Shown here: positions 18,386-27,739 of the stretch, one piece after another | How positions within the stretch are numbered: position 1 is the stretch's first letter | Layout of the letters: each line of letters opens with the position of its first letter | NCBI RefSeq assembly: GCF_000403645.1 | Contig: NC_021313.1 | Coordinates: forward strand, 2,499,014-2,563,013 | Reading direction: 5' to 3' | From: Salinarchaeum sp. Harcht-Bsk1 | Lineage (GTDB): Archaea > Halobacteriota > Halobacteria > Halobacteriales > Salinarchaeaceae | DNA: 64,000 bases | Translations under genes and position numbers: made by a program | Notes under the pieces: model-generated | The model's database searches: none | Seen by the model: the letters and a program-made list of their open reading frames with translations, nothing else | Told to the model about the DNA's origin: nothing

Positions 18386-18934
18386 TCACTCGCTCTCGAC
18401 CAGTGCGGACTCGACGGTCTCGTGGAGCCAGGCGAGGCTGTCCGATCCGAACCGCCGTCTGTGGACGTCGGTGAACCGTGCCTCGGCATCGGCGAACTCC
18501 ACGGGGCTCCAGAAGCGGGCGTCCGTCGCGTCGCTGCCCGCCTCGACGGTACCCGTGGTCGCGGCCCGGCGGGCCGCGAAGGTGACGTTCGCGTGGTGTT
18601 TCCCCTCGACGGGTTCGACCGCGTTGTTCGTCACGTAGGCGAGGTCGGACGGAGCCACGGAGAGCCCGGTTTCTTCGGCCAGCTCTCGGATCGCTCCTTC
18701 GGCTGGTGATTCGCCCGATTCCAGCACGCCGCTCGGGAGCTTCCACTCGTTCTCGTACCGGAAGTCCTCGACGAGCAGCAACCGATCGCCATCGACTACT
18801 GCCACGCTTCCGCCCGGCGTCGGGTTGTAGAAGACGTAATCCTCACAGCGCCCACAGTAATGAGACGTCGGGGGTTCGACCTCGTCGAGCTCGCTCCCGC
18901 AGTACGGGCAGTACTCGGGCGGGAAGTTCGACAT
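18386..18934 (-). CDS. NUDIX hydrolase with N-terminal zinc ribbon
   Basis: 182 residues. An N-terminal zinc ribbon (CPYCGSEL/CGRCEDYV, residues 9-35) precedes the NUDIX fold. The NUDIX box GVLESGESPAEGAIRELAEETGL is complete, with the REx2EE metal site. The ribbon plus FYNPTPGGSVAVV arrangement resembles NADH-pyrophosphatase-like (NudC-like) proteins and small haloarchaeal NUDIX enzymes. The substrate is not determinable. It stands alone downstream of mat on the same strand, with about 100 bases in the gap between its stop and the window's next minus-strand gene start at 19612 excluded. Confidence 0.9.
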   Translation of the reverse strand: MSNFPPEYCPYCGSELDEVEPPTSHYCGRCEDYVFYNPTPGGSVAVVDGDRLLLVEDFRYENEWKLPSGVLESGESPAEGAIRELAEETGLSVAPSDLAYVTNNAVEPVEGKHHANVTFAARRAATTGTVEAGSDATDARFWSPVEFADAEARFTDVHRRRFGSDSLAWLHETVESALVESE

Positions 18935-19018
18935 CGTCGGGTGATCGTGAGGGATTCACGTAGTTCTGCCGTCGAATCGACCGTGAGGATTCATCGATCG
19001 CTGCGGCTCGACGGACGG

Positions 19019-19612
19019 TCAGGAATCGTCGGCGAGCAACAGCCCGAGATACGATGTCCGGATCTGTTCGCCGGGATCGCATCCGAGGCGCTCCAGCACG
19101 GCAAGCGCCTCCTTACGGGGACCGTCGATCGCGTCGACGCCGTCGGTCGCCTCGATTTCCGTCTCGACTTCGACGAATTCGCCGAGCCCGGCGACAGCGT
19201 CCAGTGAGACGATGAACTCGCCGACGGCGTACCGTTCCCGTTGCTTCTCGACGGTCGCTGCCGGCTCGAAGCCGAGACGGTCGAGTGCTCCCTCCATCGC
19301 TTCGCCGTCGAGGACCTCCGTCTCGAGTTCCTCGCGGCTCTTCGATTCGGCCTCGAGGAGTGGACCCTTGTAGGTGAGTTCCGTGGTCCACCCGCCGTCT
19401 CCGTCCGGCTGCCCTTCGTCAGCCGCGGAGCCACTGTGCAGGCGTCGCTCCCGGCGGAGTCGCAGGGCCTCGTCGGTCTCGGCGAAATCGCGGTGGGGTG
19501 CGTCGAAGTACGTATCGACCTGCTCGACAGTCCCGAGCGCCTCGGCGTCGTCGGGAAGTCGCTCGCGGACGACGTCGTGCTCCGCAGCGACCTTCACCTC
19601 CACCTCGTACAT
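19019..19612 (-). CDS. CYTH-domain protein (class IV adenylate cyclase/CyaB-like)
   Basis: 197 residues. The defining ExExK strand (YEVEVKV) is at the N terminus, which supports the start at 19612. It is followed by VDTYFDAPHRDFAETDEALRLRRE, the basic triphosphate-tunnel strand, then TELTYKGPLLEAESKSREELET, YAVGEFIVSLDAVAGLGEFVEVETE and a C-terminal helix with YLGLLLADDS. CYTH proteins bind triphosphate substrates; archaeal members may be cyclases or thiamine- or inorganic-triphosphatases. The exact reaction is not assigned. Confidence 0.87.
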   Translation of the reverse strand: MYEVEVKVAAEHDVVRERLPDDAEALGTVEQVDTYFDAPHRDFAETDEALRLRRERRLHSGSAADEGQPDGDGGWTTELTYKGPLLEAESKSREELETEVLDGEAMEGALDRLGFEPAATVEKQRERYAVGEFIVSLDAVAGLGEFVEVETEIEATDGVDAIDGPRKEALAVLERLGCDPGEQIRTSYLGLLLADDS

Positions 19613-19734
19613 GGGAAGCACCGGGGTCCCCGGGCGAATAAGGGTGTCTTTCCACGGCACGACGAACCATACCGCCGACTGCGGTTCGGTACCGTCCGGC
19701 TACTAATTCGGGGCCGGTGCCTCGGGTTCGGAAA

Positions 19735-20331
19735 ATGGCAGACGACAAGCGGGGCCGAGAGGCACAGGCGCGACAGGCCGATCGCAGACAGCGTGACAGG
19801 GAGCTTCGCGAAGCCCTCGCACGCGCGGACGAACCGGAGCCACCGGAACCGGAACCGTTCGTCGAAGCCGACCTCGACGAAGAAATCAAGACTGCCGACT
19901 ACCCCATGACGGAACGCGAACTCGTCGCGGCACACGGAACCCGGACGGTCGAGACGTCGTCCGGGGAGGAGCCCCTCGAAAACGTCCTCTTGCCGACGCC
20001 GGGGACCTACACGTCGCCCCGGAGCGTCGAACGACGCATCGGACGTCCGACGGTCGCGTCGGCGATGCGGCGTATCGACGCGGCGAGCAAAGCGGCTGGC
20101 GTCGAGCGCATGGAGTCCAGGCGCTCGGCCTACGAGCACACCCTCCACGAACTCGCGGAGATCGACGCCGACGACGATGACGAGGGAATCGAAGTGGTGA
20201 CGGACTGGATCGTCGAGCAGGTCGAGGAGACGGGGTCGCTCCCGTCGTCGCGGCGTGTCCGCCACCGCGCCGCTACCTTCTGTCGGTCGAACGGCTATCC
20301 GGTGCCGGTCGACTCGTGGCTTGGGGCCTGA
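19735..20331 (+). CDS. Conserved haloarchaeal protein (possibly DUF5789-like)
   Basis: 198 residues. The N terminus is a charged helix (MADDKRGREAQARQADRRQR, then ELREALARADEPEPPEPEP), which is a pattern I associate with a conserved halobacterial family. Downstream is a segment with TERELVAAHGTRTVET and PRSVERRIGRPTVASAMRRIDAAS, and the C-terminal part (IVEQVEETGSLPSSRRVRHRAATFCRSNGYPV) looks helical and basic. The start at 19735 is the first ATG; a GTG six codons upstream is possible. No catalytic motif is seen and the function is unknown. It is divergent from the CYTH gene. Confidence 0.75.
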   Translation: MADDKRGREAQARQADRRQRDRELREALARADEPEPPEPEPFVEADLDEEIKTADYPMTERELVAAHGTRTVETSSGEEPLENVLLPTPGTYTSPRSVERRIGRPTVASAMRRIDAASKAAGVERMESRRSAYEHTLHELAEIDADDDDEGIEVVTDWIVEQVEETGSLPSSRRVRHRAATFCRSNGYPVPVDSWLGA

Positions 20332-20470
20332 GCGCCGGAACCGGCGACTGGCGTTGGACTCTGGCACCGACTACACTGCAGGAAACGGCCCGATCGCCTC
20401 GTCGCAGTGAGCGAGCGACGCGCGAAAGAGCGAGCGGGTGAGAGAGAAGAGAGAGAGCGTGGACCGAGAT

Positions 20471-22432
20471 TCACTCGGCGACCCTGACGTCGCTCACTTC
20501 GAAGCGTGCGCCTCCGTCGCTCCCATCGAGAACCTCGATCTGCCAGTCGTGGGCTTCGACGATCTCCGCGACGATGCTCAGCCCGAAGCCCGTCCCCTCC
20601 TCGGACGTCGAGTAGCCGAAGTCGAACAGGTGTTCGCGCTCCTCGAGCCGGATCCCGGGCCCATCGTCCTCGATAAAGAAGCCGTCTGAATCGTCGAGTT
20701 CGCCGACAGTGACGGTCACCGACGGCCCGGCGTGTTCGACCGCATTCCGGAAGCAGTTCTCGAACAGCTGGCGCAGGCGGGTGTCCTCGGCACGTATCCG
20801 CAGGTCGATATCGGTCTCGAGAGACGCGTCCGCCGTTTCGACGGCCGCCCAGCAATCGTCGACGAGGGTTGCGAGGTGGACCGGCGACAGCTCCGTCGGC
20901 GTTTCACCGTGGCGGGCAAGCGCGAGCAGGTCGTCGATCAACGACTGCATCCGGTCGTGAGAGCGTTCGACTGCGTCGAGGTGTTCGGCGACAGCTGCCC
21001 AGTCGTCGCCAATCCGCTGGTCACCCGTCCGCTGCTCGGCCTCGATCGCATCACGGGCGAGTTCGAGCCGACCGTCTGCGACCGACAGCGGGTTCCGGAG
21101 GTCGTGGGAGACGACGCTTGCGAACTCGTCGAGGCGATCGTTCTGTCGCTCGAGCTCGCGCTGCCGTTCGCGGAGTTCGGTCTGCTGTTCGAGCCGATCG
21201 ATCGTGGCGAGCATCGAGGAGACTAGTAACTCGGCGTGCCGTCTGTCCTGTTCGTCGAAGGCGCCACGGCTGGTCGCGACCGCCTGGAAGATTCCCCAGT
21301 CGGCGACCGGCACCGTCAGGGCCGCCCGAATCTCGTCGTTGGTCGGCTCGCCCTGGTCGGAATCCTGCGCGTTTTGGACGACGCTCGCTTCTTTCGTCTG
21401 GTAGACGTGGCCCGCGACCCCTTCGTCGACCCCGAAGGGCCTGTCGCCGAGTTCGAGCGGCGCGCCATCTGAGATGGCCTGGATCTCGAACATCTCCTCG
21501 TCGTCCTCGGCTGGTGCGGCCAGCGTGCACCAGTCGAACCCGAGGATCGTGACGGCGGCGTCGATCATGACGTCGTAGCACTCCTCCGCCGAGTCCGCCA
21601 CGTAGAGGCGGTTGGCGGCCTCGTGGAGCCCTTCCAGGTTCTCCCGGTGGCGCTCCAGTTGCCACTCGCGCTCCTTGCGCTCCGTCACGTCCTGAAAGAG
21701 CGACACCATGGTGACCACGTCGCCGGCCTCGTCGGTGATCACGCGGTTGTGCCACTCACAGACGATCACCGTCCCGTCCGCTCGGCGGTTCTCGTTCACG
21801 TTGTGATAGCCGCCCTCGTCTCGGAGCACGGCCTCCGTCACTTCGCTGACCTCCCTCTCCTGTGATTCCGGGACGATCCTGGTCCACGATTCACCGAGGA
21901 GCGCCGACTCATCGTACCCGAGAATCTCCTCGGCCGCGTCGTTGAGCCGTTCGAACTCGAAGGCTTCGTTCCACTCGACGACGCCGAGTGGCGACTGCTC
22001 GAAGAGGAGGTCGAGCCGTCGTCGACTCGACTCGAGTTCCCGCATCGAGCGATACTGCTCCACGCTATTGGCGATCCGATTCGCCAGCACCGTGTACTGG
22101 CTCGTGCCGGTTTCCTTCTGGAGGTAGTCGGTGACGCCAGCGGAAATCGCCTCGCTCGCGACTTCCTCGCTGCCCTTGCCAGTGAACAGCAAGAACGGTA
22201 GCTCTGGATAGTCCTCGCGAACCGCCTCGAGGAACGCCACCCCGTCGGTCCCCGGCATATCGTAGTCGCTGACGATGCAGTCGACGTCGTCGTCGAGCAG
22301 TTCGAGCCCCTCACTCGCGCCCGTGGCGGTCTCGACGACGAACCGATCGTCTTCGCGCTCGAGGAACGTCGCAGCGAGCTCCACGAGGCCGACCTCGTCG
22401 TCGACGTGGAGGATTCGCACCGGGCCACGCAT
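20471..22432 (-). CDS. Hybrid receiver-PAS-GAF histidine kinase
   Basis: 653 residues, soluble. An N-terminal receiver domain has the acidic pocket DDE at 11-13 and phosphoacceptor D56 in CIVSDYDMPG. A PAS domain (about 125-245) ends FQDVTERKERE, and a GAF domain follows (about 265-415). HisKA carries FASVVSHDLRNPL with phosphoacceptor His443. The HATPase domain has FENCFRNAVEHA (N box), FIEDDGPGI (G1) and EEGTGFGLSIV (G2), so it is intact. The MRGPVRILHVDDE start fits the receiver family better than a GTG seven codons upstream. It probably acts in a phosphorelay; the signal is unknown. Confidence 0.93.
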   Translation of the reverse strand: MRGPVRILHVDDEVGLVELAATFLEREDDRFVVETATGASEGLELLDDDVDCIVSDYDMPGTDGVAFLEAVREDYPELPFLLFTGKGSEEVASEAISAGVTDYLQKETGTSQYTVLANRIANSVEQYRSMRELESSRRRLDLLFEQSPLGVVEWNEAFEFERLNDAAEEILGYDESALLGESWTRIVPESQEREVSEVTEAVLRDEGGYHNVNENRRADGTVIVCEWHNRVITDEAGDVVTMVSLFQDVTERKEREWQLERHRENLEGLHEAANRLYVADSAEECYDVMIDAAVTILGFDWCTLAAPAEDDEEMFEIQAISDGAPLELGDRPFGVDEGVAGHVYQTKEASVVQNAQDSDQGEPTNDEIRAALTVPVADWGIFQAVATSRGAFDEQDRRHAELLVSSMLATIDRLEQQTELRERQRELERQNDRLDEFASVVSHDLRNPLSVADGRLELARDAIEAEQRTGDQRIGDDWAAVAEHLDAVERSHDRMQSLIDDLLALARHGETPTELSPVHLATLVDDCWAAVETADASLETDIDLRIRAEDTRLRQLFENCFRNAVEHAGPSVTVTVGELDDSDGFFIEDDGPGIRLEEREHLFDFGYSTSEEGTGFGLSIVAEIVEAHDWQIEVLDGSDGGARFEVSDVRVAE

Positions 22433-22610
22433 TGGTAGCAACTTACATGCCACAACAATAGCGTTGGTGGTACACCCGGTGCCGATTCGCTGTGCTGAAC
22501 GGGCCGACGATCGACCGCGGAAGATCGCCCGGGGTCGTCAGTAGCGACCGGATCGTCGGCTCGCATCCGACCGGTTCCGCCGCTACCCGTCTGGAGCGAC
22601 CGCGCTTTCC

Positions 22611-25274
22611 TCACTCCATCGACCCGTCGAGCGCAGCGTCGATGAGTTTTCGTTCTGCCTTCCGGAGATGCTGGTGGAACGTCGCCGGCGTGACGTCCAG
22701 CGTCTCGGCGATCTCTTGACCCGAATTCCGCCGCGGACGCTCGAAGTAGCCCATCGCGTGGGCTGCTTCGAGAGCGGCCTGCTGGCGCTCGGTGAGCGTG
22801 CCTTCGACGGTCCGGTCGAATCGGGCGGATCCGTGGTCGGGCCGACCGATCTGTCGCCGCGAGAGCATCTTCGCCGCTGGATATCGGTCCTGGATGACGT
22901 CGATGATCTCCCGCACTTCGCCCCCCGGAGCCATCTGGACGCGGAAGTGCATGTCGTCGTCCTCGATATGGAACTCCTCGACGATGCCACCTCGCGATGC
23001 GATCGGGGCCAGCACCGGTGATTCGGTAAGTCGGATCTGGACGCGCCGCTCGTCGCCGTGGTCGTCGAACACGTCGACTCCGTCCCAGTGGGGCAACGTC
23101 GCGACGAGCGCTTCGAGCAGTTCGACGCCGGGGTCGTCCGCAGTGCCGAAGAGGAGGAACTGGCTGTCTCCGATCGAGACCGTCCGATCGAGCGCGAAGT
23201 GCCCACGGTCTGGCCCACCGAGCTCGAGCTTCGACGATACGTCGGACAGTCGGAACTCGAGTTCCACGACCTCGTCACTCATCAACGCCCGCTTGCGCTC
23301 GAGCGCGGCGATGGCGTGGCCGAGCACCGTACCGAGCTGTTCGATCACGTCGCGTTCTTCTCCCTCGAACGCACTGGGGCGGTCGGTGTAGACGTTCAGA
23401 ACGCCGTACATCGACTCCTCGTGCACGATCGGGACGGCAGCAGAGGATCGGAACCCGTGGGAATCGAGGACGTCTTCCCACGGCTCGAACCGGGACTCGG
23501 CCTGTGCGTCCCGGGAGGTCTGGACCGACTCGGTGAGGAACGCCTGTCCGGCCGGGCCCTGGCTATGAGGGTCGTCGGGATCGACCGAGATCGTGACGCC
23601 GTCGAGGTATCCCTCGACGCCTGCCTCCGTCCGGAGGGAGACGGTCTGGGAGCCGACGTCGACGTCGCCGATCCAGGCGAACTGGTACGAGTCCGACGCA
23701 GCCAGTCCCTCACACACCGTCTCCTCCATCTCCGCTCGCGTCGACTGCTCGATGGCGTCGGTCGTAATCTGCCGGACGACGGCGTTCAGGTCGTCGAGAG
23801 CCTCGAGGCGTTCGCGACGGCGCTGGAGTTTCCGTTCGCGCTCGACCCGCTCCGTCACGTCCCGCACGACGCCGACGCGTTCCGTCGGCGATTCGGCACC
23901 GTCCCCATTGGGCGTCGCCTCGTCAGGGAGCACCGCGAAGGTCGCCTCCGCGCGGATCCGCTCGCCGTCCGCCCGCACGAGGTCGGCCTCGAATCTGGCG
24001 CTATCGCGGTCGCCCTCGACGAGTTCCCGCTCGTACTCCCGGGCCCGCTCGATGGTGGCCTCGTCGGCGACCATCGAGACGGGCGCACCGAGCAGTTCCT
24101 CGCGGTCGTAGCCGGTCATCTCGGCGTACTCGTCGTTGACCATCGTGAACTCGCCATTGCTCGTGACGTAGATGCCCTCGTCGACCGTCTCGACGATGGC
24201 CTCGTGTCGCTCGAGTTCCTGCTCGCGCTGCCTGCGTTCGGTGACGTCCCGGAGGTAGATGGAAAGCCCGCTGGCGGAAGGGTAGGTTCTGACCTCGATC
24301 CAGTGATCGAGCAGATCGCAGTAACAGACGAACTCCAGGGACTCACCGCGGGCTGCGGTCTCCTCGATCCGCGATCGGTGCTGTTCGTCGGCGAGGTCGG
24401 GGAGCAGATCCCAGACCGGCGCCCCGACCGCGTCGCCGACCGTCGTCTCGAGCAGTTCGGTCGCGCTGTCGTTGACGTAGGAGACGTCGAACTCCTGGTC
24501 GAGCGCGAGGAAGGCGTCGTCCACGCGCTCGAAGACCTCGTCGAGTTCGGACTCGAGGTCGTCGCGCTGCTGGCGTAGCCGCTCTTCGAACGTCCGCCGC
24601 TCGGTCATGTCTCGCGTCACCTTCGCGTAGCCCGCGAGGTCGCCCTCGTCGTAGAGTGCAGTGATCGTGACGGACGCCCAGAATCGAGAGCCGTCCTTCC
24701 GGACGCGCCATCCCTCGTCCTCGATCCACCCCTCGCGTGCGGCGGCCTCGAGGTTGTTCTGGGGAACGGCCTCCGCGAGGTCGTCGTCGGTGTAGAACGT
24801 CTCGAAGGACCGCCCGACGATCTCGTCCCGTTCGTAGCCCTTGATGCTCTCCGCACCTGCGTTCCAGGTCGTCACCACCCCGTCGGGGTCGAGGTGGAAG
24901 ATCGCGTACTCCTCGACTGCGTCGACGAGCGCCTCGAACGATCGAGCGGTGTCGCCCATCGCCCCGGTCGAATCGGCGGCCACTCGTTCGCGTCCGTCTC
25001 CAGCGTTCCCCGACCCTGGGTCGTGCTCGCCCACCTCGGAAGCGTCGCCACCAGCAGGGTCCCTCGGCAACCACCAAACCCGACCGCGGGCGCCGACCTC
25101 CTTCGTCTCGATGTACTCGCGCTCGGCGAGTCGGTCGAGACGGTCGTACGTGCTCCGGCGGCCCATCTCCAGCCGATCGGCGACCTCGCTCGTGGTCAGT
25201 GGCTCGCCGTCGGTGTGCCCCTCGAAGACCGCGAGCGTCTCCTCCAGAGCGTCGGTTAGCGCGCTGGTCGACAT
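22611..25274 (-). CDS. HTH-PAS-GAF-BAT regulator (bacterio-opsin-activator type)
   Basis: 887 residues. The N terminus is a winged helix (ALEETLAVFEGHTDGEPLTTSEVADRLEMGRRSTYDRLDRLAEREY, then GRVWWLP). Three PAS domains follow (about 90-235, 240-355, 360-480), ending VTRDMTERR, YLRDVTERR and VVRDVTERV. A GAF domain (about 490-655) contains FAWIGDVDVG and GVLNVYTDRP. The BAT GAF/HTH region then ends in the HTH_10 motif LTERQQAALEAAHAMGYFERPR and ETLDVTPATFHQHLRKAERKL. It is a one-component transcription regulator with DNA-binding folds at both ends. MSTSALTDALEE at 25274 is preferred to an upstream start. It lies upstream of the hybrid kinase on the same strand. Confidence 0.92.
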   Translation of the reverse strand: MSTSALTDALEETLAVFEGHTDGEPLTTSEVADRLEMGRRSTYDRLDRLAEREYIETKEVGARGRVWWLPRDPAGGDASEVGEHDPGSGNAGDGRERVAADSTGAMGDTARSFEALVDAVEEYAIFHLDPDGVVTTWNAGAESIKGYERDEIVGRSFETFYTDDDLAEAVPQNNLEAAAREGWIEDEGWRVRKDGSRFWASVTITALYDEGDLAGYAKVTRDMTERRTFEERLRQQRDDLESELDEVFERVDDAFLALDQEFDVSYVNDSATELLETTVGDAVGAPVWDLLPDLADEQHRSRIEETAARGESLEFVCYCDLLDHWIEVRTYPSASGLSIYLRDVTERRQREQELERHEAIVETVDEGIYVTSNGEFTMVNDEYAEMTGYDREELLGAPVSMVADEATIERAREYERELVEGDRDSARFEADLVRADGERIRAEATFAVLPDEATPNGDGAESPTERVGVVRDVTERVERERKLQRRRERLEALDDLNAVVRQITTDAIEQSTRAEMEETVCEGLAASDSYQFAWIGDVDVGSQTVSLRTEAGVEGYLDGVTISVDPDDPHSQGPAGQAFLTESVQTSRDAQAESRFEPWEDVLDSHGFRSSAAVPIVHEESMYGVLNVYTDRPSAFEGEERDVIEQLGTVLGHAIAALERKRALMSDEVVELEFRLSDVSSKLELGGPDRGHFALDRTVSIGDSQFLLFGTADDPGVELLEALVATLPHWDGVDVFDDHGDERRVQIRLTESPVLAPIASRGGIVEEFHIEDDDMHFRVQMAPGGEVREIIDVIQDRYPAAKMLSRRQIGRPDHGSARFDRTVEGTLTERQQAALEAAHAMGYFERPRRNSGQEIAETLDVTPATFHQHLRKAERKLIDAALDGSME

Positions 25275-25521
25275 CGATACGAGTATATCGGTCACGAAGA
25301 TTAAAGCCTCCGTCAACGGAGCCTCTGACGGAAAGCAGGTGGTAGCCACCCGAAAACCGGATCGCATGGAAGCATCGGTACCCGTTACGATCCGATACCC
25401 GATGTGTGCTATCTCGCTGGTGGTCCCAGATTAGCGCCGCCTCATATTTCACAGCCAGTGCTTACCCCCGTATGGGTCTTCGAAGGAAGTACGCTTCCGG
25501 CGGGGCCGGAAGCACCAACCA

Positions 25522-25854
25522 ATGTCTCGGACCTCACCCACCAAATCGGAGTCCTCGAACGCCGTACAGGACCTCGATCGCTTCTACAGAGCGCTCGCCG
25601 ACGGACGACGACGCACTGCGATCGACGTGCTGAAACAGCGCACCTCTCTGGACCTCGACGCGCTCGCGAACGAGATCGTCGATCGAGAGTCGGACGTCGC
25701 CGACCCGACGTCGGTCAAGATCACGCTCGTCCACCAGCACCTCCCGCTCCTCGCGGAAGCGGGCATCGTGCACTACGACGAGGACGCTGGCGACGTGATG
25801 CTCCGACAGTCGATCGTGGATCTCCTCCCACCCGCCGGTCTCCCTGCCCAGTAG
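25522..25854 (+). CDS. DUF7344 winged-helix protein
   Basis: 110 residues. The core RFYRALADGRRRTAIDVLKQ, LDLDALANEIVDRES and ITLVHQHLPLLAEAGIVHYDEDAGDV is the haloarchaeal DUF7344 winged helix (compare the related gene at 2382, which has two extra membrane segments). It lacks a membrane part, so it is probably a soluble small transcription regulator. It is divergent from the PAS-GAF-BAT gene, with a 247-base gap. Confidence 0.8.
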   Translation: MSRTSPTKSESSNAVQDLDRFYRALADGRRRTAIDVLKQRTSLDLDALANEIVDRESDVADPTSVKITLVHQHLPLLAEAGIVHYDEDAGDVMLRQSIVDLLPPAGLPAQ

Positions 25855-26073
25855 GCCCTCCCCACTCGTCCAGCGACGACAGAACGCCCTGAACTGGTGA
25901 CGCTCGGCCCTCCCACGACGATCCCCAGCCGCCGTCACGAACGCCACTGCGGCCGCGAAATCGCTGCTTCTCCGCCGATAGCCGGTCGGATAGGTTGGTA
26001 ACCGGGACGACCAGCGAATCGTCACTATCCCATCCGCTCCGTGCAGACCGTCGTCGAACCAAATTGTCGTGTA

Positions 26074-26092
26074 ACCGAATACTCATATCGGT
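26074..26092. promoter_or_regulatory. Inverted repeat overlapping TATA region of the luciferase-like gene
   Basis: ACCGAATA-4 nt-TATCGGT, a near-perfect inverted repeat including an AT-rich TATA-like core, ending 20 bases before the GTG start at 26112. It is placed where a regulator could block TBP/TFB. Confidence 0.4.
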
Positions 26093-26111
26093 GCCCGCTG
26101 CTAGTGCGGTC

Positions 26112-27161
26112 GTGCAGTCTCGTATCGAATTCGGGGTTCATCTCAACAGTCACGGGGAGGATATTGATACGTGTATTCGGGAAGCGAAAACCGTCGAGCG
26201 CAGCGGATTCGACCTGCTCTCGCTCCCCGACCACCTGTTCTCGGACGCACAACCCGACTGGGAAGTGTGGACGATGCTCGGAGTCCTGGCGGCCGAAACT
26301 GACGAGATCGACCTGATGCCAGGCGTGGCCGACTCCGTTCGTCGCCACCCGACGCACGTCGCGCACGCCACGGTCACGCTCGATCAGGCGACGCACGGCC
26401 GAGCGAGAATCGGGATGGGAGCGGGGGAAGCGTTCAACTTCCGCGGGATCGAGGACTTCGACTGGTCGAAGCCGTTCACCAGGTTCAAAGAGCACGTCGA
26501 AGTCATGCTCCGCCTCTGGGAGTCGACCGAGGACGACCGCGTCGACTACGACGGCGAGTACTTCCAGCTCGACGACGCGTATCTCGGCTTTCGCTCCTCG
26601 CAAGAACCCCACCCGCCGCTCATCCACGGTGGGTACGGGCCGAAGATGCGGCGGTTCCTCGGCGAAGTAGCAGACGGGTGGCTCCCGTGGATCCACACGC
26701 CGGAGAAGTACGAGGAAGACCTCGACCTCATCTTCGAATCGGCCAGGGAGAGCGGACGTGATCCGAGCGACATCCGCTGTTCGCTCATGATCCCGAGCGC
26801 CATCTCCGAAACGAATCCAGCGAAAGTCGAGCAGGACCTGGTCGATAAGCGGGCGTCGAACCTCGTGCTTCGCCCGCCGCTGCTCGAGTCGCTCGGCTAC
26901 CCCGACCTCGCCGAGGAGGCGCCGATCATGTGGCAGATGGACCACGGCGAGGAGAAAACGGCGGCCATCGAGGACATCGTGGATCAGGTGGCGTACGAAG
27001 ACATCCTGGAAATCTTCATCGCTGGCACGCCGGAGTCGGCCATCGAACAGATCGAGCGATTCGTCGACGCGGGCGTGGACGAACTCGTCATCATTCCGGA
27101 GGGCGATTTCACGGAGACGATCGAGCACTATCGCGAAACGATCATTCCGCATTTCTCGTAG
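26112..27161 (+). CDS. LLM-class flavin/F420-dependent oxidoreductase
   Basis: 349 residues. A GTG start (VQSRIEFGVHLNSHGEDID) is chosen because the family begins at the first beta strand and a promoter-like motif lies just upstream. Bacterial-luciferase-like TIM barrel: FDLLSLPDHL, VWTMLGVLAAETDEIDLMPGV, RRHPTHVAHATVTLDQATHGRARIGMGAG, then RFKEHVEVMLRLWE and LIHGGYGPKMRRFLGEVADGW. Typical of haloarchaeal F420-dependent reductases; cofactor and substrate are not proven. A single gene. Confidence 0.87.
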   Translation: MQSRIEFGVHLNSHGEDIDTCIREAKTVERSGFDLLSLPDHLFSDAQPDWEVWTMLGVLAAETDEIDLMPGVADSVRRHPTHVAHATVTLDQATHGRARIGMGAGEAFNFRGIEDFDWSKPFTRFKEHVEVMLRLWESTEDDRVDYDGEYFQLDDAYLGFRSSQEPHPPLIHGGYGPKMRRFLGEVADGWLPWIHTPEKYEEDLDLIFESARESGRDPSDIRCSLMIPSAISETNPAKVEQDLVDKRASNLVLRPPLLESLGYPDLAEEAPIMWQMDHGEEKTAAIEDIVDQVAYEDILEIFIAGTPESAIEQIERFVDAGVDELVIIPEGDFTETIEHYRETIIPHFS

Positions 27162-27398
27162 AACGGTTCGTCGGATCGACGCGGGCCTGGGGCACCGAGG
27201 AACTGCCGAAGGATTCGTCGTCGGCTGCGCCGTCCTCTCGGCAGCACGCGACCGCGATCCGTCTCGCAGGATGAACATATCAGGAGGTAGTTACGTGTCG
27301 CTGGATCTGGTGACGAGACCCTCTCGCACGACTGCTCGCTTCCCGCTGGCACTGGAATGGCTCTGCCTAACAAAGTGTTCGAGATCGATACCGAACGT

Positions 27399-27671
27399 AT
27401 GGACAGCGATACCGACGACCAGATCGTCCATCGAGGACTCGATACCGACGTGGAGGAGCCCGCAGTCCGGATCTCGGAGCACGTCGGCGACCTCGAAGAC
27501 AGGGATCCGACCTCACTCGCGACCATGCACGACTGCGTCGACGGCGTCCTCGATCACATCTTCTCGACGCCACCGTCGCCCGAGGCCCAGATCGAGATCA
27601 CGTTCAGCTACGAGGGCTATCGTATCACCGTCGAACAGAACGGGCACGCGCGCTTCGTCGACCTCGACTGA
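27399..27671 (+). CDS. HalOD1 output-domain protein
   Basis: 90 residues from MDSDTDDQIV; an ATG at 27357 would add 14 residues and cannot be excluded. The sequence PAVRISEHVGDLEDRDPTSLATMHDCVDGVLDHIF followed by ITFSYEGYRITVEQNGHARFVDL is the HalOD1 fold, a small domain found in haloarchaeal signalling proteins and as stand-alone proteins. No partner is adjacent. The role is unknown, presumed to be protein-protein output in signalling. Confidence 0.75.
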   Translation: MDSDTDDQIVHRGLDTDVEEPAVRISEHVGDLEDRDPTSLATMHDCVDGVLDHIFSTPPSPEAQIEITFSYEGYRITVEQNGHARFVDLD

Positions 27672-27739
27672 GCTACTTCTTCCCGACCGGAGTCGAGGAT
27701 CGCGCGGGTGCAGTCGCTGCTGGCGGTGCTCGCCAGAAG

